The notes under the pieces were generated by a model. The model did no database searches and had not been told where the DNA came from. It saw only the letters and a list, made by a program, of their open reading frames with translations. DNA of 64,000 bases from Brevibacterium sp. UCMA 11754 (GTDB taxonomy: Bacteria; Actinomycetota; Actinomycetes; Actinomycetales; Brevibacteriaceae). A program made the position numbers and the translations under genes. This document shows, piece by piece, positions 42,272 through 50,340 of this stretch (the stretch's first letter is position 1; each line of letters opens with the position of its first letter). The stretch is from contig NZ_JACBOT010000023.1 of NCBI RefSeq assembly GCF_021532275.1, positions 152,335 to 216,334 of the forward strand, given 5' to 3'.

Positions 42272-43222
42272 ATGAGCAATCGCATCGTCATCACCACCGA
42301 CTATCTTCACCCAGGCGACACCGTCGACGCGATGTTGCGCGAGCGCGGTCTCGAACCGGTCTACTCGCCGGCAGGTGGGCATCGCGCGGATGAAGAGAAG
42401 CTCGCCCTGTTCGCCGGTGCCGTCGGCGCGATCGCCGCGAGTGAACCGGTCACGGCTCAGATGCTTGCGGCCGCTCCCACCTTGAAGGTCCTCGCCCGTG
42501 CCGGAGTCGGCTACGACAATGTCGACATCGACGCGGCGGGCGAACTCGGCATCCGTGTCTGCAACACACCAGGAGTCAACCACCACGCGGTCGCCGAGAT
42601 GACGCTTGCCCTCATGCTCTCCTGCGCCCGGCGTCTCAGCTCTGTGTTCGAGGGCCTGGGCAAGGGTGTTTGGCCACGTGAGGCGGGAACAGAGCTGCGA
42701 GGAAAGACGCTGGGCGTCATCGGCTACGGGCCCAGCGGCCGAGCGATAGCAGTTCTCGGTGCGGCCCTGGGCATGCGAGTCCTCGTCTCCACTGGCCACC
42801 CCGACGCAAGCTCCCACGTATCGCCGAGCGTCGAGTTCGCCGACTTCGACTCGACGATCGGCTCCGCCGACTACCTGACTCTCCACAGTCGGGCGGGCAA
42901 GGGCGATCCGATCATCGGCGCCGAAACGTTTACGGCAATGAAGGATTCTGCGATCCTCATCAACACGGCTCGCGGGTCACTCGTCGATGAAGAAGCGCTG
43001 GTCACCGCGCTCGAAGCTGGAGAGATTGCTAGTGCAGGGCTCGACGTATTCCAGCGCGAACCCCTCGTGGGGGACAATCCGCTGCGAACAATGAGCAACG
43101 TCGTCATCACCTCGCACCTCGCCGGGCAGACGCTGGAAGCCAGGGAACGCGCCGGGGTCGCGGCAGCTCAGGCCGTCATCGACGTGCTCGACGGGAAGGT
43201 TCCGAACGGACTCGTCGTCTGA
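42272..43222 (+). CDS. D-isomer-specific 2-hydroxyacid dehydrogenase
   Basis: 316-residue NAD-dependent dehydrogenase of the phosphoglycerate dehydrogenase superfamily. Seen: LKVLARAGVGYDNVDIDAA, the nucleotide motif GVIGYGPSGRAIAVLG near residue 150, catalytic Arg in NTARGSLVDEEAL, Glu in GLDVFQREPLVG and His in ITSHLAGQT. No ACT or ASB domain is present, so it is not the long serine-pathway SerA. It likely reduces or oxidises a small 2-oxo/2-hydroxy acid such as glyoxylate or hydroxypyruvate. Confidence 0.87.
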   Translation: MSNRIVITTDYLHPGDTVDAMLRERGLEPVYSPAGGHRADEEKLALFAGAVGAIAASEPVTAQMLAAAPTLKVLARAGVGYDNVDIDAAGELGIRVCNTPGVNHHAVAEMTLALMLSCARRLSSVFEGLGKGVWPREAGTELRGKTLGVIGYGPSGRAIAVLGAALGMRVLVSTGHPDASSHVSPSVEFADFDSTIGSADYLTLHSRAGKGDPIIGAETFTAMKDSAILINTARGSLVDEEALVTALEAGEIASAGLDVFQREPLVGDNPLRTMSNVVITSHLAGQTLEARERAGVAAAQAVIDVLDGKVPNGLVV

Positions 43223-43266
43223 TCACCCTCTGGCACGAACCACCTCGGCGGTCATAGGGTTGGGGC

Positions 43267-44118
43267 ATGTCCACTTCAGAGCACAGCTCAGCGATTCCGA
43301 CCCTTGAACTCAACGACGGGGCGACCATCCCCCAGATCGGCCTCGGCACCTACGCCATGCGCGACGCCGAGGGGGTCGGCGCGATCGTTGCCGGCATCGA
43401 CAACGGGTACCGACTCCTCGACACCGCGGTCAACTACGAGAATGAGCGCGAAGTCGGTCGGGCCGTCATCGATTCCAAGGTCAGTCGGGACGAACTCTTC
43501 ATCACGAGCAAGGTTCCGGGTCGTCACCACGGCTTCGACGAAACGATCGCCAGCACCGAGGAATCCCTGGCCAGGCTCGAACTCGAGCGCCTCGACCTCC
43601 ACATCATCCACTGGCCCAACCCCAGTGTGGGCAAGTACGTCGAGACCTGGCGCGGCCTCATCGAACTGCGCGAACGCGGCCTGGTGACCTCGATCGGTGT
43701 CTCGAACTTCACCGAATCAATGCTCCAGGAGCTCATCGACGAGACCGGAGTGACTCCGGCCGTCAACCAGGTCGAACTCCACCCCTACTTCCCGCAGAGC
43801 AAACTCATCGCCTTCCACCAGTCGATCGGCGTCCAAACAGAATCCTGGTCACCGCTGTACCGCGACCAGGGCCTGTTCGACGAGGCTCCCATCGCCGAGG
43901 CGGCTCAGGCTCATGGGGTCGAGCCGGCTCAGGTGGTTCTGCGCTGGCACCTCGAGGTCGGCAGCCTACCGATCCCGAAGTCGGCCAATCCCGACCGGCA
44001 GAGACTCAACGCCGACATCTTCGACTTCACCCTCACCTCCGCCGAGGTGGCTGCCATCTCCGCACTCGAGCGCGGTCGCATGAAGGATCGTGATCCACTG
44101 ACCCACGAAGAGATGTGA
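43267..44118 (+). CDS. Aldo/keto reductase (2,5-diketo-D-gluconate reductase-like)
   Basis: 283-residue AKR. The catalytic tetrad is visible: Asp and Tyr in LLDTAVNYENE (about residues 50-55), Lys in FITSKVPGRHH and His in LHIIHWPNP. NADPH-site elements VELHPYFPQSKLIAFHQ and LPIPKSANPDRQRLN follow. It is typical of the small actinobacterial AKR5 group acting on diketones, keto-acids and aldehydes. It lies 44 bp downstream of the hydroxyacid dehydrogenase. It converges with a TetR gene across a short CCTCGG/CCGAGG hairpin (44126-44148). Confidence 0.87.
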   Translation: MSTSEHSSAIPTLELNDGATIPQIGLGTYAMRDAEGVGAIVAGIDNGYRLLDTAVNYENEREVGRAVIDSKVSRDELFITSKVPGRHHGFDETIASTEESLARLELERLDLHIIHWPNPSVGKYVETWRGLIELRERGLVTSIGVSNFTESMLQELIDETGVTPAVNQVELHPYFPQSKLIAFHQSIGVQTESWSPLYRDQGLFDEAPIAEAAQAHGVEPAQVVLRWHLEVGSLPIPKSANPDRQRLNADIFDFTLTSAEVAAISALERGRMKDRDPLTHEEM

Positions 44119-44125
44119 GCAGTCG

Positions 44126-44148
44126 CCTCGGCTGAACGGTCACCGAGG
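44126..44148. terminator. Short hairpin between AKR and TetR genes
   Basis: CCTCGG (44126-44131) pairs with CCGAGG (44143-44148) around an 11-base loop, between two convergent stops. The stem is short, so the call is weak. Confidence 0.35.
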
Positions 44149-44156
44149 TTGAACGC

Positions 44157-44852
44157 TCACTGTGGCGCGGCGAAGACTTCGCCGAGCCCCATGCGGCTTG
44201 GTCCAGGAAGTGATCGTCCGGCCTGCTGCCCATTCGCCTCGAAACTCTGCAGCAGATAGGCGATGAGCCGTCGCGAGAGGTCGTGAGCATGCTCGGGCGG
44301 AGCCTCGCTGATGCCGCCGTTGGCCAGGAAGATCAGCATGAGGTCGCTGGGGCTGAAATCGGGTCTGAGCCCGCCTGAATTCTGCGCACGTTCGACCAGG
44401 TCTGCGAAGGCGGCTTCCGCGCGCAGGCGCTTCTCATCGATTCCCGCGTCCTCGGAGAACGCTGAGAGAAACGCCTCGGTGAACCCGCGATCCTCGATCT
44501 GCATCCGGCCCAGGTCTTCGACGAACGTGCAGAAGCCGTGCCAGGGGTCCGGATCTGCAGCGGCTTCTTCGAGGACCGATTCGCAATGCGTGAGCTGAGT
44601 GGTGAACACCTCGGCGATGAGCGATCGGCGGTTGGGGAAGCGCCGGAAGAGCGTTGCAGCACCCACGCCGGCCCGGCGGGCAATCGCCGTCATGGGCACA
44701 TCGATGCCACGCTCGGTGAAGAGGTCGCGCGCCGCTGCGAGAATGCGCGCTCTGTTGTCCGCGGCATCCGCACGCAGCTTCGGACGGTCGAAGTCTGCAC
44801 CGCCGGCATCGTTTGGCGAGTGCTGCGCATCGATCTGAGTCGTCTCAGCCAT
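44157..44852 (-). CDS. TetR family transcriptional regulator
   Basis: 231-residue TetR regulator. The HTH is RILAAARDLFTERGIDVPMTAI then ARRAGVGAATLFRRFPNRRSL (residues about 35-80). The C-terminal ligand domain is typical of TetR proteins with VERAQNSGGLRPDFSPSDL. The ATG at 44852 follows AGAGAAGAA; a GTG at 44897 is an alternative. It is divergent from the ketopantoate-reductase-like gene with a GTGGAA-N6-TTCCAC inverted repeat in between, which it probably binds. Confidence 0.83.
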   Translation of the reverse strand: MAETTQIDAQHSPNDAGGADFDRPKLRADAADNRARILAAARDLFTERGIDVPMTAIARRAGVGAATLFRRFPNRRSLIAEVFTTQLTHCESVLEEAAADPDPWHGFCTFVEDLGRMQIEDRGFTEAFLSAFSEDAGIDEKRLRAEAAFADLVERAQNSGGLRPDFSPSDLMLIFLANGGISEAPPEHAHDLSRRLIAYLLQSFEANGQQAGRSLPGPSRMGLGEVFAAPQ

Positions 44853-44915
44853 TTCTTCTCTCACTTCCGGAAAATCGGAATGCTTCGATGGATTCACCGC
44901 TTAGTCTATACGTAA

Positions 44916-44933
44916 GTGGAAACCATCTTCCAC
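44916..44933. promoter_or_regulatory. TetR operator candidate
   Basis: GTGGAA (44916-44921) and TTCCAC (44928-44933) form an inverted repeat with a 6-base spacer, midway between the divergent TetR gene and the reductase gene. Placement and size fit a TetR operator. Confidence 0.5.
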
Positions 44934-44984
44934 ATATTGTGGAGATCTGAAGAGCGCCGACCGGCGCAGTGGAAAGGCGCAGAT

Positions 44985-45932
44985 ATGAAGATTCTGATGT
45001 TCGGCCGCGGAGTCATTTCGACACTGTACGGATGGGCCCTGGAGAAGGCGGGAAATGAGGTCGACTTCTATGTCCGCCCAGGTCGTTCCGCTGACTTCGG
45101 GTCCTCGGTCGACCTGGACATCAGGGACGGCCGGACCTCTAGGAAAGGGAAGCCAGTTCACGAAGAGTGGCCCATCACGTTGCGCGAAGACCTCGAGCCG
45201 GACCACGATTACGACCTCATCGTCGTCAGCGTCAACCACGATCAGCTGGACGCCGTGGTCGACTTCCTCAGCAGCCGAGTCGGCCGAGCCACCATCCTCG
45301 TCTTCAACAACATCTGGGCCGAGCCTGCAGCCGCCGTGGCTGGTCTGCCCCGCGAGCAGATCGTCTGGGGGTTCCCGGGCGGAGGAGGTGGGTATTCCGG
45401 CAACTCCCTGCACGGCGGATTCGTCAAGAGCATATTCCTCGGCGACATCGATGGTTCGAGCCGCACCGACAGACACCGAGCCGTCCGGGACCTCTTCACC
45501 ACGGCCGGGTTCTCAATCTCCGAGGTGAAAGACTTCCGCAGCTGGCTGTGGTTCCACTTCATCCTCGACGCGGGAATCATGGTCGGCTGGCTGCGGATGG
45601 GAAGCTTCGACGCGCTCGTCCGCTCGCGCCCCGCACTGCAGGAAGTTGTGCGACTTGTGCGGGAGATGATCCCGGTGCTCACAGCGAAGGGCGGAACCTC
45701 GAGGCTCGGTGCCGCAGCGGCACGGTTCATCCCCGCCGGCATCTTCGGATTCACTATGCAGAAGCTGCTGGCGGGCGACAATGTGCTCACCGACATCATG
45801 GTTCAGGCACAAGCCACCGGACACATCGACTTCGAGGCACAGGCAATCTATCCGCGCGACGTCCTCGCCGACGCAAGGCAACTGGGCGTAAAGGTGCCCC
45901 GGCTGGAAGGAAACGAGCCGGCCTTCCGGTGA
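44985..45932 (+). CDS. Ketopantoate reductase-like (PanE/ApbA family) NAD(P)-dependent protein
   Basis: 315-residue 6-phosphogluconate-dehydrogenase-like protein. Seen: the nucleotide motif KILMFGRGVISTLYGWALEK at the start, DYDLIVVSVNHDQLDAVV, and VWGFPGGGGGYSGN in place of the usual PanE middle. The C-terminal helical ApbA_C domain follows. The family's catalytic Lys and Asn could not be placed with confidence, and the sequence diverges from panE, so true ketopantoate reduction is doubtful. ATG 44985 has GGAAAGG 8 bases upstream; the upstream GTG in the operator region is rejected. The TetR regulator next door suggests induction by a small molecule. Confidence 0.75.
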   Translation: MKILMFGRGVISTLYGWALEKAGNEVDFYVRPGRSADFGSSVDLDIRDGRTSRKGKPVHEEWPITLREDLEPDHDYDLIVVSVNHDQLDAVVDFLSSRVGRATILVFNNIWAEPAAAVAGLPREQIVWGFPGGGGGYSGNSLHGGFVKSIFLGDIDGSSRTDRHRAVRDLFTTAGFSISEVKDFRSWLWFHFILDAGIMVGWLRMGSFDALVRSRPALQEVVRLVREMIPVLTAKGGTSRLGAAAARFIPAGIFGFTMQKLLAGDNVLTDIMVQAQATGHIDFEAQAIYPRDVLADARQLGVKVPRLEGNEPAFR

Positions 45933-45978
45933 GGCTGGAGCGCTATCACCAACCACGACGCCGTGCGAATTTGGCTGG

Positions 45979-46692
45979 TCACGAGCCGGAGTTAGTGTCA
46001 CCGGACTGGCTCGGGACATGGGTGAGTACTGCAGTGATGGAGTTGATGAGGACTTCGCTGACCAGAGGCCAGTCAGCAGGGATCCCAGCGAGGTGAGCTT
46101 TGCGCTCCTGCTCGGCGCAGGTGTGAAGGACCATGTTGCGCAGCACCTGTTGTCGCATCTCGATCGTGTCCTGGGGTGCGTCGGCGATCTGGGACCACAT
46201 CGGCGCGAACGCCTCGCGCAATGTCTGCCCGAGCGTCGAATCGAAGACACGGTTGTGCAGCAGCGTCGGATCGGTCACCACCTGCGAGATGACCCGCGCA
46301 AGCCCGCTCGGGCGGGGGAGCTGGGCGAGGTGGTCTGTGTACGGGCGGACGAGGCACTCGACGTAGTCGCGCAGGTCCGGTGAACTGACAACCTGGTCGA
46401 TTCTCCCCTTCATGTTCCGCGCGATCGGCTCATTATGTGATCGCAGTATCGCTTCGAGCAGATCCGTCTTCGTGCCGATGTAGTAGCCGACGGCGGAATT
46501 GTTGGCAGAGCTGGCCGCCTCGGCGACCTGCCGGTTCGACACCTCGGAGATCCCGTGGATTGCATAGAGGCGTTCCGCCGCGAGCAGCAGCTGGGATCGC
46601 GTCGCGCCAGCCTGGGCTTGACGACGTGACGGCGCCGGTCCGCCAGCCGGGGACTGTTCTGACACGGGGATCTCCGGGGCGTCGGTGTTCAC
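45979..46692 (-). CDS. TetR family regulator of the P450 gene
   Basis: 237-residue TetR regulator: HTH region LYAIHGISEVSNRQVAEAASS then NNSAVGYYIGTKTDLLEAIL (residues about 42-82). The N-terminal ~25 residues are Pro/Ala-rich. Its start codon overlaps the P450 stop by four bases (46689-46692), so the two are co-translated. It likely autoregulates the divergent P450/ferredoxin promoter region, which contains a perfect 16-bp palindrome. Confidence 0.85.
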   Translation of the reverse strand: MNTDAPEIPVSEQSPAGGPAPSRRQAQAGATRSQLLLAAERLYAIHGISEVSNRQVAEAASSANNSAVGYYIGTKTDLLEAILRSHNEPIARNMKGRIDQVVSSPDLRDYVECLVRPYTDHLAQLPRPSGLARVISQVVTDPTLLHNRVFDSTLGQTLREAFAPMWSQIADAPQDTIEMRQQVLRNMVLHTCAEQERKAHLAGIPADWPLVSEVLINSITAVLTHVPSQSGDTNSGS

Positions 46693-47909
46693 CAGCGCAC
46701 CGGTACTTCTTCCAGCCCACCCACCAGAAGACCCTGTCGCCGTTCGAGTTCGTCTTCACCGACGGCCAGATCGAGGGTGGGCAGTCGTTCCAGAAGTGCC
46801 GACAGCACTGTTGCCAGTTCGACGCGTGCCAGGCTCTGGCCAAGGCATGAATGCGGTCCCGCTCCGAAGGTCAGATGTGGGTTAGGCCCTCGCGAAAAGT
46901 CCATCTCGTCGGCGTTCTCGAACGCGCGTTCGTCACGATTCGCTGCAGGGATCGCCGAGAGCACCATGGAGTTCGGTTTAATCGTAGTATCGCTGATCTG
47001 GATCTCCTCCGAGACCCACCGGTGCATGGCGAACCCGAGATTGGCGTCGAAGCGAAGAGATTCTTCGACGGCAGCGGGGACCAGGCTGGGATCGGCGAGA
47101 AGCTCTTCCCATCGTTCTCGACGACTGAGCAGCATGGCCGCCATCTTGCCGATCATGTTCGCTGTGGTTTCGTGCCCGGCGATGAGAAGTCCCTTACCGG
47201 TGTCGACAAGTTCCTGCTGGGACAGGCGTCCGTCGTCTTCGTCTGCGATGCTGGTGAGCTCGGACAGCAGGTCGTCGCCGGGCTGTTCACGCTTGAGCTG
47301 CACATGGGCGCTCAGATAGTCGTCGAGTTCGCTCATCGCCTGCTCGACGTCGGACTGCTCGTAGCGTGTGAGATTCAGGAAGTGATCCGACCAGTGGGCG
47401 AACTTATCGCGGTCCTCGGCCGGAACGCCGAGCAGGTCGCAGATGACGTATACGGGCAAGGGGAATCCCAGCGCCGTGCGAAGGTCCGCGGAGTTTCCGT
47501 CGGCGATCATGTCATCGATCAGCTCATCGGTGAGCTGGCGGATGTGGGGTCGCATCGCCTGCATGCGCTTGGCCGTAAAGGATTTGCTGAGCAGTCGGCG
47601 CCAGCGCATGTGCTCCGCGCCGATCATGTTGATCGAAGAGCCCGATCCGGGGCTGCTGCCGGCCTTTGCCGTCTCCTCATCTTGAGGAGAACGTGGGAAG
47701 CGAGGGTCAGAGAGGAGCGTCTTCACATCCTCATAGCGGGTCAATAGCAGTGCGTCTTCCTGCGGGGTGCGTACATATGCCACAGGGCATTGCTCGCGCA
47801 GCTGGGTCCATTCCTCCGGTGGGGCGATGGCAGTCGGCGGGTCGAATGGGAAAGGCAGAGGATCCTCAGCAGAGGCGCCGGTGATGGGGCAGGTATTCGA
47901 TGTTGTCAT
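46689..47909 (-). CDS. Cytochrome P450
   Basis: 406-residue bacterial class I P450, soluble. Seen: the I-helix oxygen-activation motif LLIAGHETTANMI near residue 240, the ExxR motif in VEESLRFD, and the heme loop FGAGPHSCLGQSLARVE with the Cys ligand near residue 355. The substrate is unknown; the general style is CYP105/107-like. The redox partners, a 3Fe-4S ferredoxin and a ferredoxin reductase, are divergent 120 bp away, so a complete electron chain is encoded here. The TetR gene follows with a 4-bp overlap. Confidence 0.92.
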   Translation of the reverse strand: MTTSNTCPITGASAEDPLPFPFDPPTAIAPPEEWTQLREQCPVAYVRTPQEDALLLTRYEDVKTLLSDPRFPRSPQDEETAKAGSSPGSGSSINMIGAEHMRWRRLLSKSFTAKRMQAMRPHIRQLTDELIDDMIADGNSADLRTALGFPLPVYVICDLLGVPAEDRDKFAHWSDHFLNLTRYEQSDVEQAMSELDDYLSAHVQLKREQPGDDLLSELTSIADEDDGRLSQQELVDTGKGLLIAGHETTANMIGKMAAMLLSRRERWEELLADPSLVPAAVEESLRFDANLGFAMHRWVSEEIQISDTTIKPNSMVLSAIPAANRDERAFENADEMDFSRGPNPHLTFGAGPHSCLGQSLARVELATVLSALLERLPTLDLAVGEDELERRQGLLVGGLEEVPVRW

Positions 47910-47971
47910 GGACGGTTCCTCTCCGCTGCCACGCTGATCGTGGCGTAGCGTTGTGGGTGTTACGCTAACAT

Positions 47972-47987
47972 TAAGTCACGTGACTTA
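47972..47987. promoter_or_regulatory. Perfect 16-bp palindrome in the P450/ferredoxin divergent promoter
   Basis: TAAGTCACGTGACTTA (47972-47987) is self-complementary end to end. A second perfect palindrome, CGAATATTCG (47988-47997), abuts it. They lie between the divergent P450 and ferredoxin starts. The first is a good operator candidate for the P450-linked TetR protein. Confidence 0.65.
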
Positions 47988-48029
47988 CGAATATTCGAAT
48001 GACTGCAGAGCGTCGCAGCAGAGGAGGCA

Positions 48030-48230
48030 GTGTTGAAGGTCGAGCTTGAAGAAGATAACTGCATTTCCGCAGGCCAGTGTGTATTCACCGCTCCGGACGT
48101 GTTCGACCAGCGAGATGAGGACGGGGTTGCTGTGATCCTCGAGGAGTACCCGAGCGGTGAGCATGAAGAGTCCGCCCGATCTGCTGCTGCCCTGTGCCCG
48201 GCGGCCGCGATCCGCATACTTGAGCAGTGA
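48030..48230 (+). CDS. 3Fe-4S ferredoxin of the P450 system
   Basis: 66-residue ferredoxin with Cys spacing of the P450-partner 3Fe-4S type: CISAGQC (CX5C) then LCPAAAI near the end, and an acidic body. It carries electrons from the reductase to the P450. GAGGAGG at 48021-48027 precedes both a GTG (48030) and a TTG (48033); the TTG has the better spacing. The stop overlaps the GTG of the reductase gene (GTGA), so the two are coupled. Confidence 0.9.
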   Translation: MLKVELEEDNCISAGQCVFTAPDVFDQRDEDGVAVILEEYPSGEHEESARSAAALCPAAAIRILEQ

Positions 48231-49477
48231 CGACGAATTCCACGGATGGGTCGTCGACCTCTCGCATCGTCATCGTCGGTGCGGGTCCGGCGGGTATCGC
48301 CGCGGCTGACGCGCTCCGCGGGGCAGGACACGTCGGCGAGATCCTGATCTTCGGCGAGGAAGCCCATCCGCCGTACGACCGACCGCCGCTGTCGAAGCAG
48401 ATCCTAGCCGGGACGTGGCCGTTGGAGAAGGCGCGCCTGCGTACGCGGGAGGAACTCACCGCCGCCGGGACGAAACTGCAGCTTTCGACTCGAGCAACGG
48501 CTCTCGACGTCCAGGCGCACCGCCTCGAACTCGATTCAGGACAGAGCGTGTTCTACGACGCTCTGATCATTGCGACCGGAGTTCGTGCCCGCAGGCTTTC
48601 GGCGGCGCAAGGACTGCGCGGTGTTCATCTGCTGCGGGGGCTCGATGACGCGGTGGCCCTGCGCACTGAATTGGACGGCGTGCAGAAGATAGCAGTCGTC
48701 GGCTCCGGTTTCCTCGGAGCAGAAGTCGCTGCGGTCTGTCGTGACCAGGGCAAGGACGTCACTTTGATCGGTTCCCGCGAGCTCCCGATGCAGGAGCAGG
48801 TTGGGGACGAAATAGGAACCATGCTCGCCGATTTACACCGCAGTCACGGCGTGCACCTCGAGCTCGGAGTCTCCGCCGCTGCATTCACACACACGGGCCA
48901 TCACGTCACCGGGGTCAGCCTCATTGATGGACGAACAGTACCTGCAGATCTGGTCGTCGTGGCCATCGGATCAGAGCCGAGCGTGGATTGGCTCGGAGGC
49001 AGCGAGGTGCCGTTGGCTGCGTTCGACGACGACGGTGCCGGCGGTGTGCGCTGCGATTCGACAGGTCGAGCTGCGAAGGATGTCTGGGCGATCGGCGATG
49101 TGGCCGCCTGGTGGGATCCGGATCGTCGTCAGTATGTCCGTGTGGAGCATCGCCAGGCGGCCAATGAGCACGCTCTCCGGAGCGCACAGGACATCCTCGG
49201 GCGTCCGGCTGAGCATGCTCCGTTGGTACCGTACTTCTGGTCCGACCAATACGACCTGAAGATCCAGAGCTTCGGCCAGCAATCGCGGCAACACCGATTC
49301 CAGGTGGTCGACGGGAGCGTCGATGAGCGCCGCTTTGTGGCAGTAAGCACGGACCAATCAGGCCGAGTCCTCGGCGTCATCGGTGCCGGGATGTTCAAAT
49401 CTCTGCGCCGCTGGAGGCAGGCTCTCGTCGATGGAAACACGGTGGAAGAGATGCTCACCTCGGCGTTCGTGACCTGA
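48227..49477 (+). CDS. Ferredoxin reductase, FAD/NAD(P)-dependent
   Basis: 416-residue reductase of the putidaredoxin-reductase type. Seen: the FAD motif IVIVGAGPAGIAAADALRG at residues about 13-31, PPYDRPPLSKQIL, the NAD motif IAVVGSGFLGAEVAAV near residue 155, and DVWAIGDVAAWWD (second FAD contact). The C-terminal reductase domain is complete. It passes electrons from NADH to the coupled ferredoxin and so to the divergent P450. GTG start at 48227 overlapping the ferredoxin stop. Confidence 0.9.
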   Translation: MTTNSTDGSSTSRIVIVGAGPAGIAAADALRGAGHVGEILIFGEEAHPPYDRPPLSKQILAGTWPLEKARLRTREELTAAGTKLQLSTRATALDVQAHRLELDSGQSVFYDALIIATGVRARRLSAAQGLRGVHLLRGLDDAVALRTELDGVQKIAVVGSGFLGAEVAAVCRDQGKDVTLIGSRELPMQEQVGDEIGTMLADLHRSHGVHLELGVSAAAFTHTGHHVTGVSLIDGRTVPADLVVVAIGSEPSVDWLGGSEVPLAAFDDDGAGGVRCDSTGRAAKDVWAIGDVAAWWDPDRRQYVRVEHRQAANEHALRSAQDILGRPAEHAPLVPYFWSDQYDLKIQSFGQQSRQHRFQVVDGSVDERRFVAVSTDQSGRVLGVIGAGMFKSLRRWRQALVDGNTVEEMLTSAFVT

Positions 49478-49559
49478 CAAGTCAGCCCTGTGGGACGGCA
49501 TCTTCTGACGAGCGCTGCCGACAAGTCTTTCTCTGATCGGTGGGTCGAACTGTGTGAGA

Positions 49560-50240
49560 ATGGTTCGCGTGAAGAAGAAGCACAGGCATCGACGTGCCCT
49601 GCACGGCAGTCTTGCCGCGTCCTTCGCCACCTTCGTTGCTCTGACCTCGCACGTGATCGGCGGCGGCGGACTGCCGACGGTGATGGGCATCGTGGTGCCC
49701 CTGGCCTTATCGACCCTGGTCTGTGTTCTGCTTGCGGGCCGCAGGCTGTCGTTGCCGCGGCTGTCACTATCGGTGCTGACCAGCCAATCACTGTTCCACC
49801 TGCTCTTCTCCGTATTCACACCGAGGACCGGAAACCACGGTCCGGCGAACGCACTTGAGCGGCTTGCGATGCACCATGCGGGTGCTGCGGATTCGATGGC
49901 CGGGATGTCCGGCTCCATGCCGCACGCCATGTCCGGCGCAGAGCCGATGTCGGACGCCGGCGCGAGCATGCATGCGCACACATCACCAGCAATGCTGCTG
50001 GCTCACCTGATGGCGGCTGTCCTCACGATCGCCATGATCTATTGGTCGGAGACGCTGCCGGCGAAGATCGGCAGCTTCCTCCGGCTCGTCATCCACGCGC
50101 TCCTGCCCACTGCGGTGCGGCCGATACCGGTTCCGACCGGACCCAGGCCCCACCTCGGCGTCGCCCGGATCCTGCCTCGCCGCCTCGGCGTTCTGCGCTC
50201 TCCTGTCCTCACCAGAGGACCACCCGTGGAAGCTTTCTGA
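49560..50240 (+). CDS. Membrane protein with His/Met-rich segment, possibly copper-related
   Basis: 226-residue protein of no named family that I recognise. It has about four hydrophobic segments (SFATFVALTSHVIGGG, PTVMGIVVPLALSTLVCVLLA, a third near SVLTSQSLFHLLFSVF, a fourth at LLAHLMAAVLTIAMIYW). Between spans three and four lies a stretch rich in Met, His and Ser (SMAGMSGSMPHAMSG and SMHAHTSPAM), like metal-binding loops of copper-handling proteins. The N-terminus is very basic. It is 100 bp upstream of a PepSY protein that has its own His-rich loop. A GTG at 49554 is an alternative start. Confidence 0.65.
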   Translation: MVRVKKKHRHRRALHGSLAASFATFVALTSHVIGGGGLPTVMGIVVPLALSTLVCVLLAGRRLSLPRLSLSVLTSQSLFHLLFSVFTPRTGNHGPANALERLAMHHAGAADSMAGMSGSMPHAMSGAEPMSDAGASMHAHTSPAMLLAHLMAAVLTIAMIYWSETLPAKIGSFLRLVIHALLPTAVRPIPVPTGPRPHLGVARILPRRLGVLRSPVLTRGPPVEAF

Positions 50241-50340
50241 CCTCAAGATCTCTGACCTCAGCGCCGGCGGACTTCCGCTGGCGCGCGCTCGCCTGACCGC
50301 CTGTCAGCGCGGTCGAGCGCACTCCACAGAAAGCTTCACC

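Noticed and set aside
44985..45932. True panE (ketopantoate reductase for pantothenate synthesis)
   Set aside because: The middle region is unusual, the catalytic residues could not be placed, and the gene is under a TetR regulator with no panB/panC nearby.
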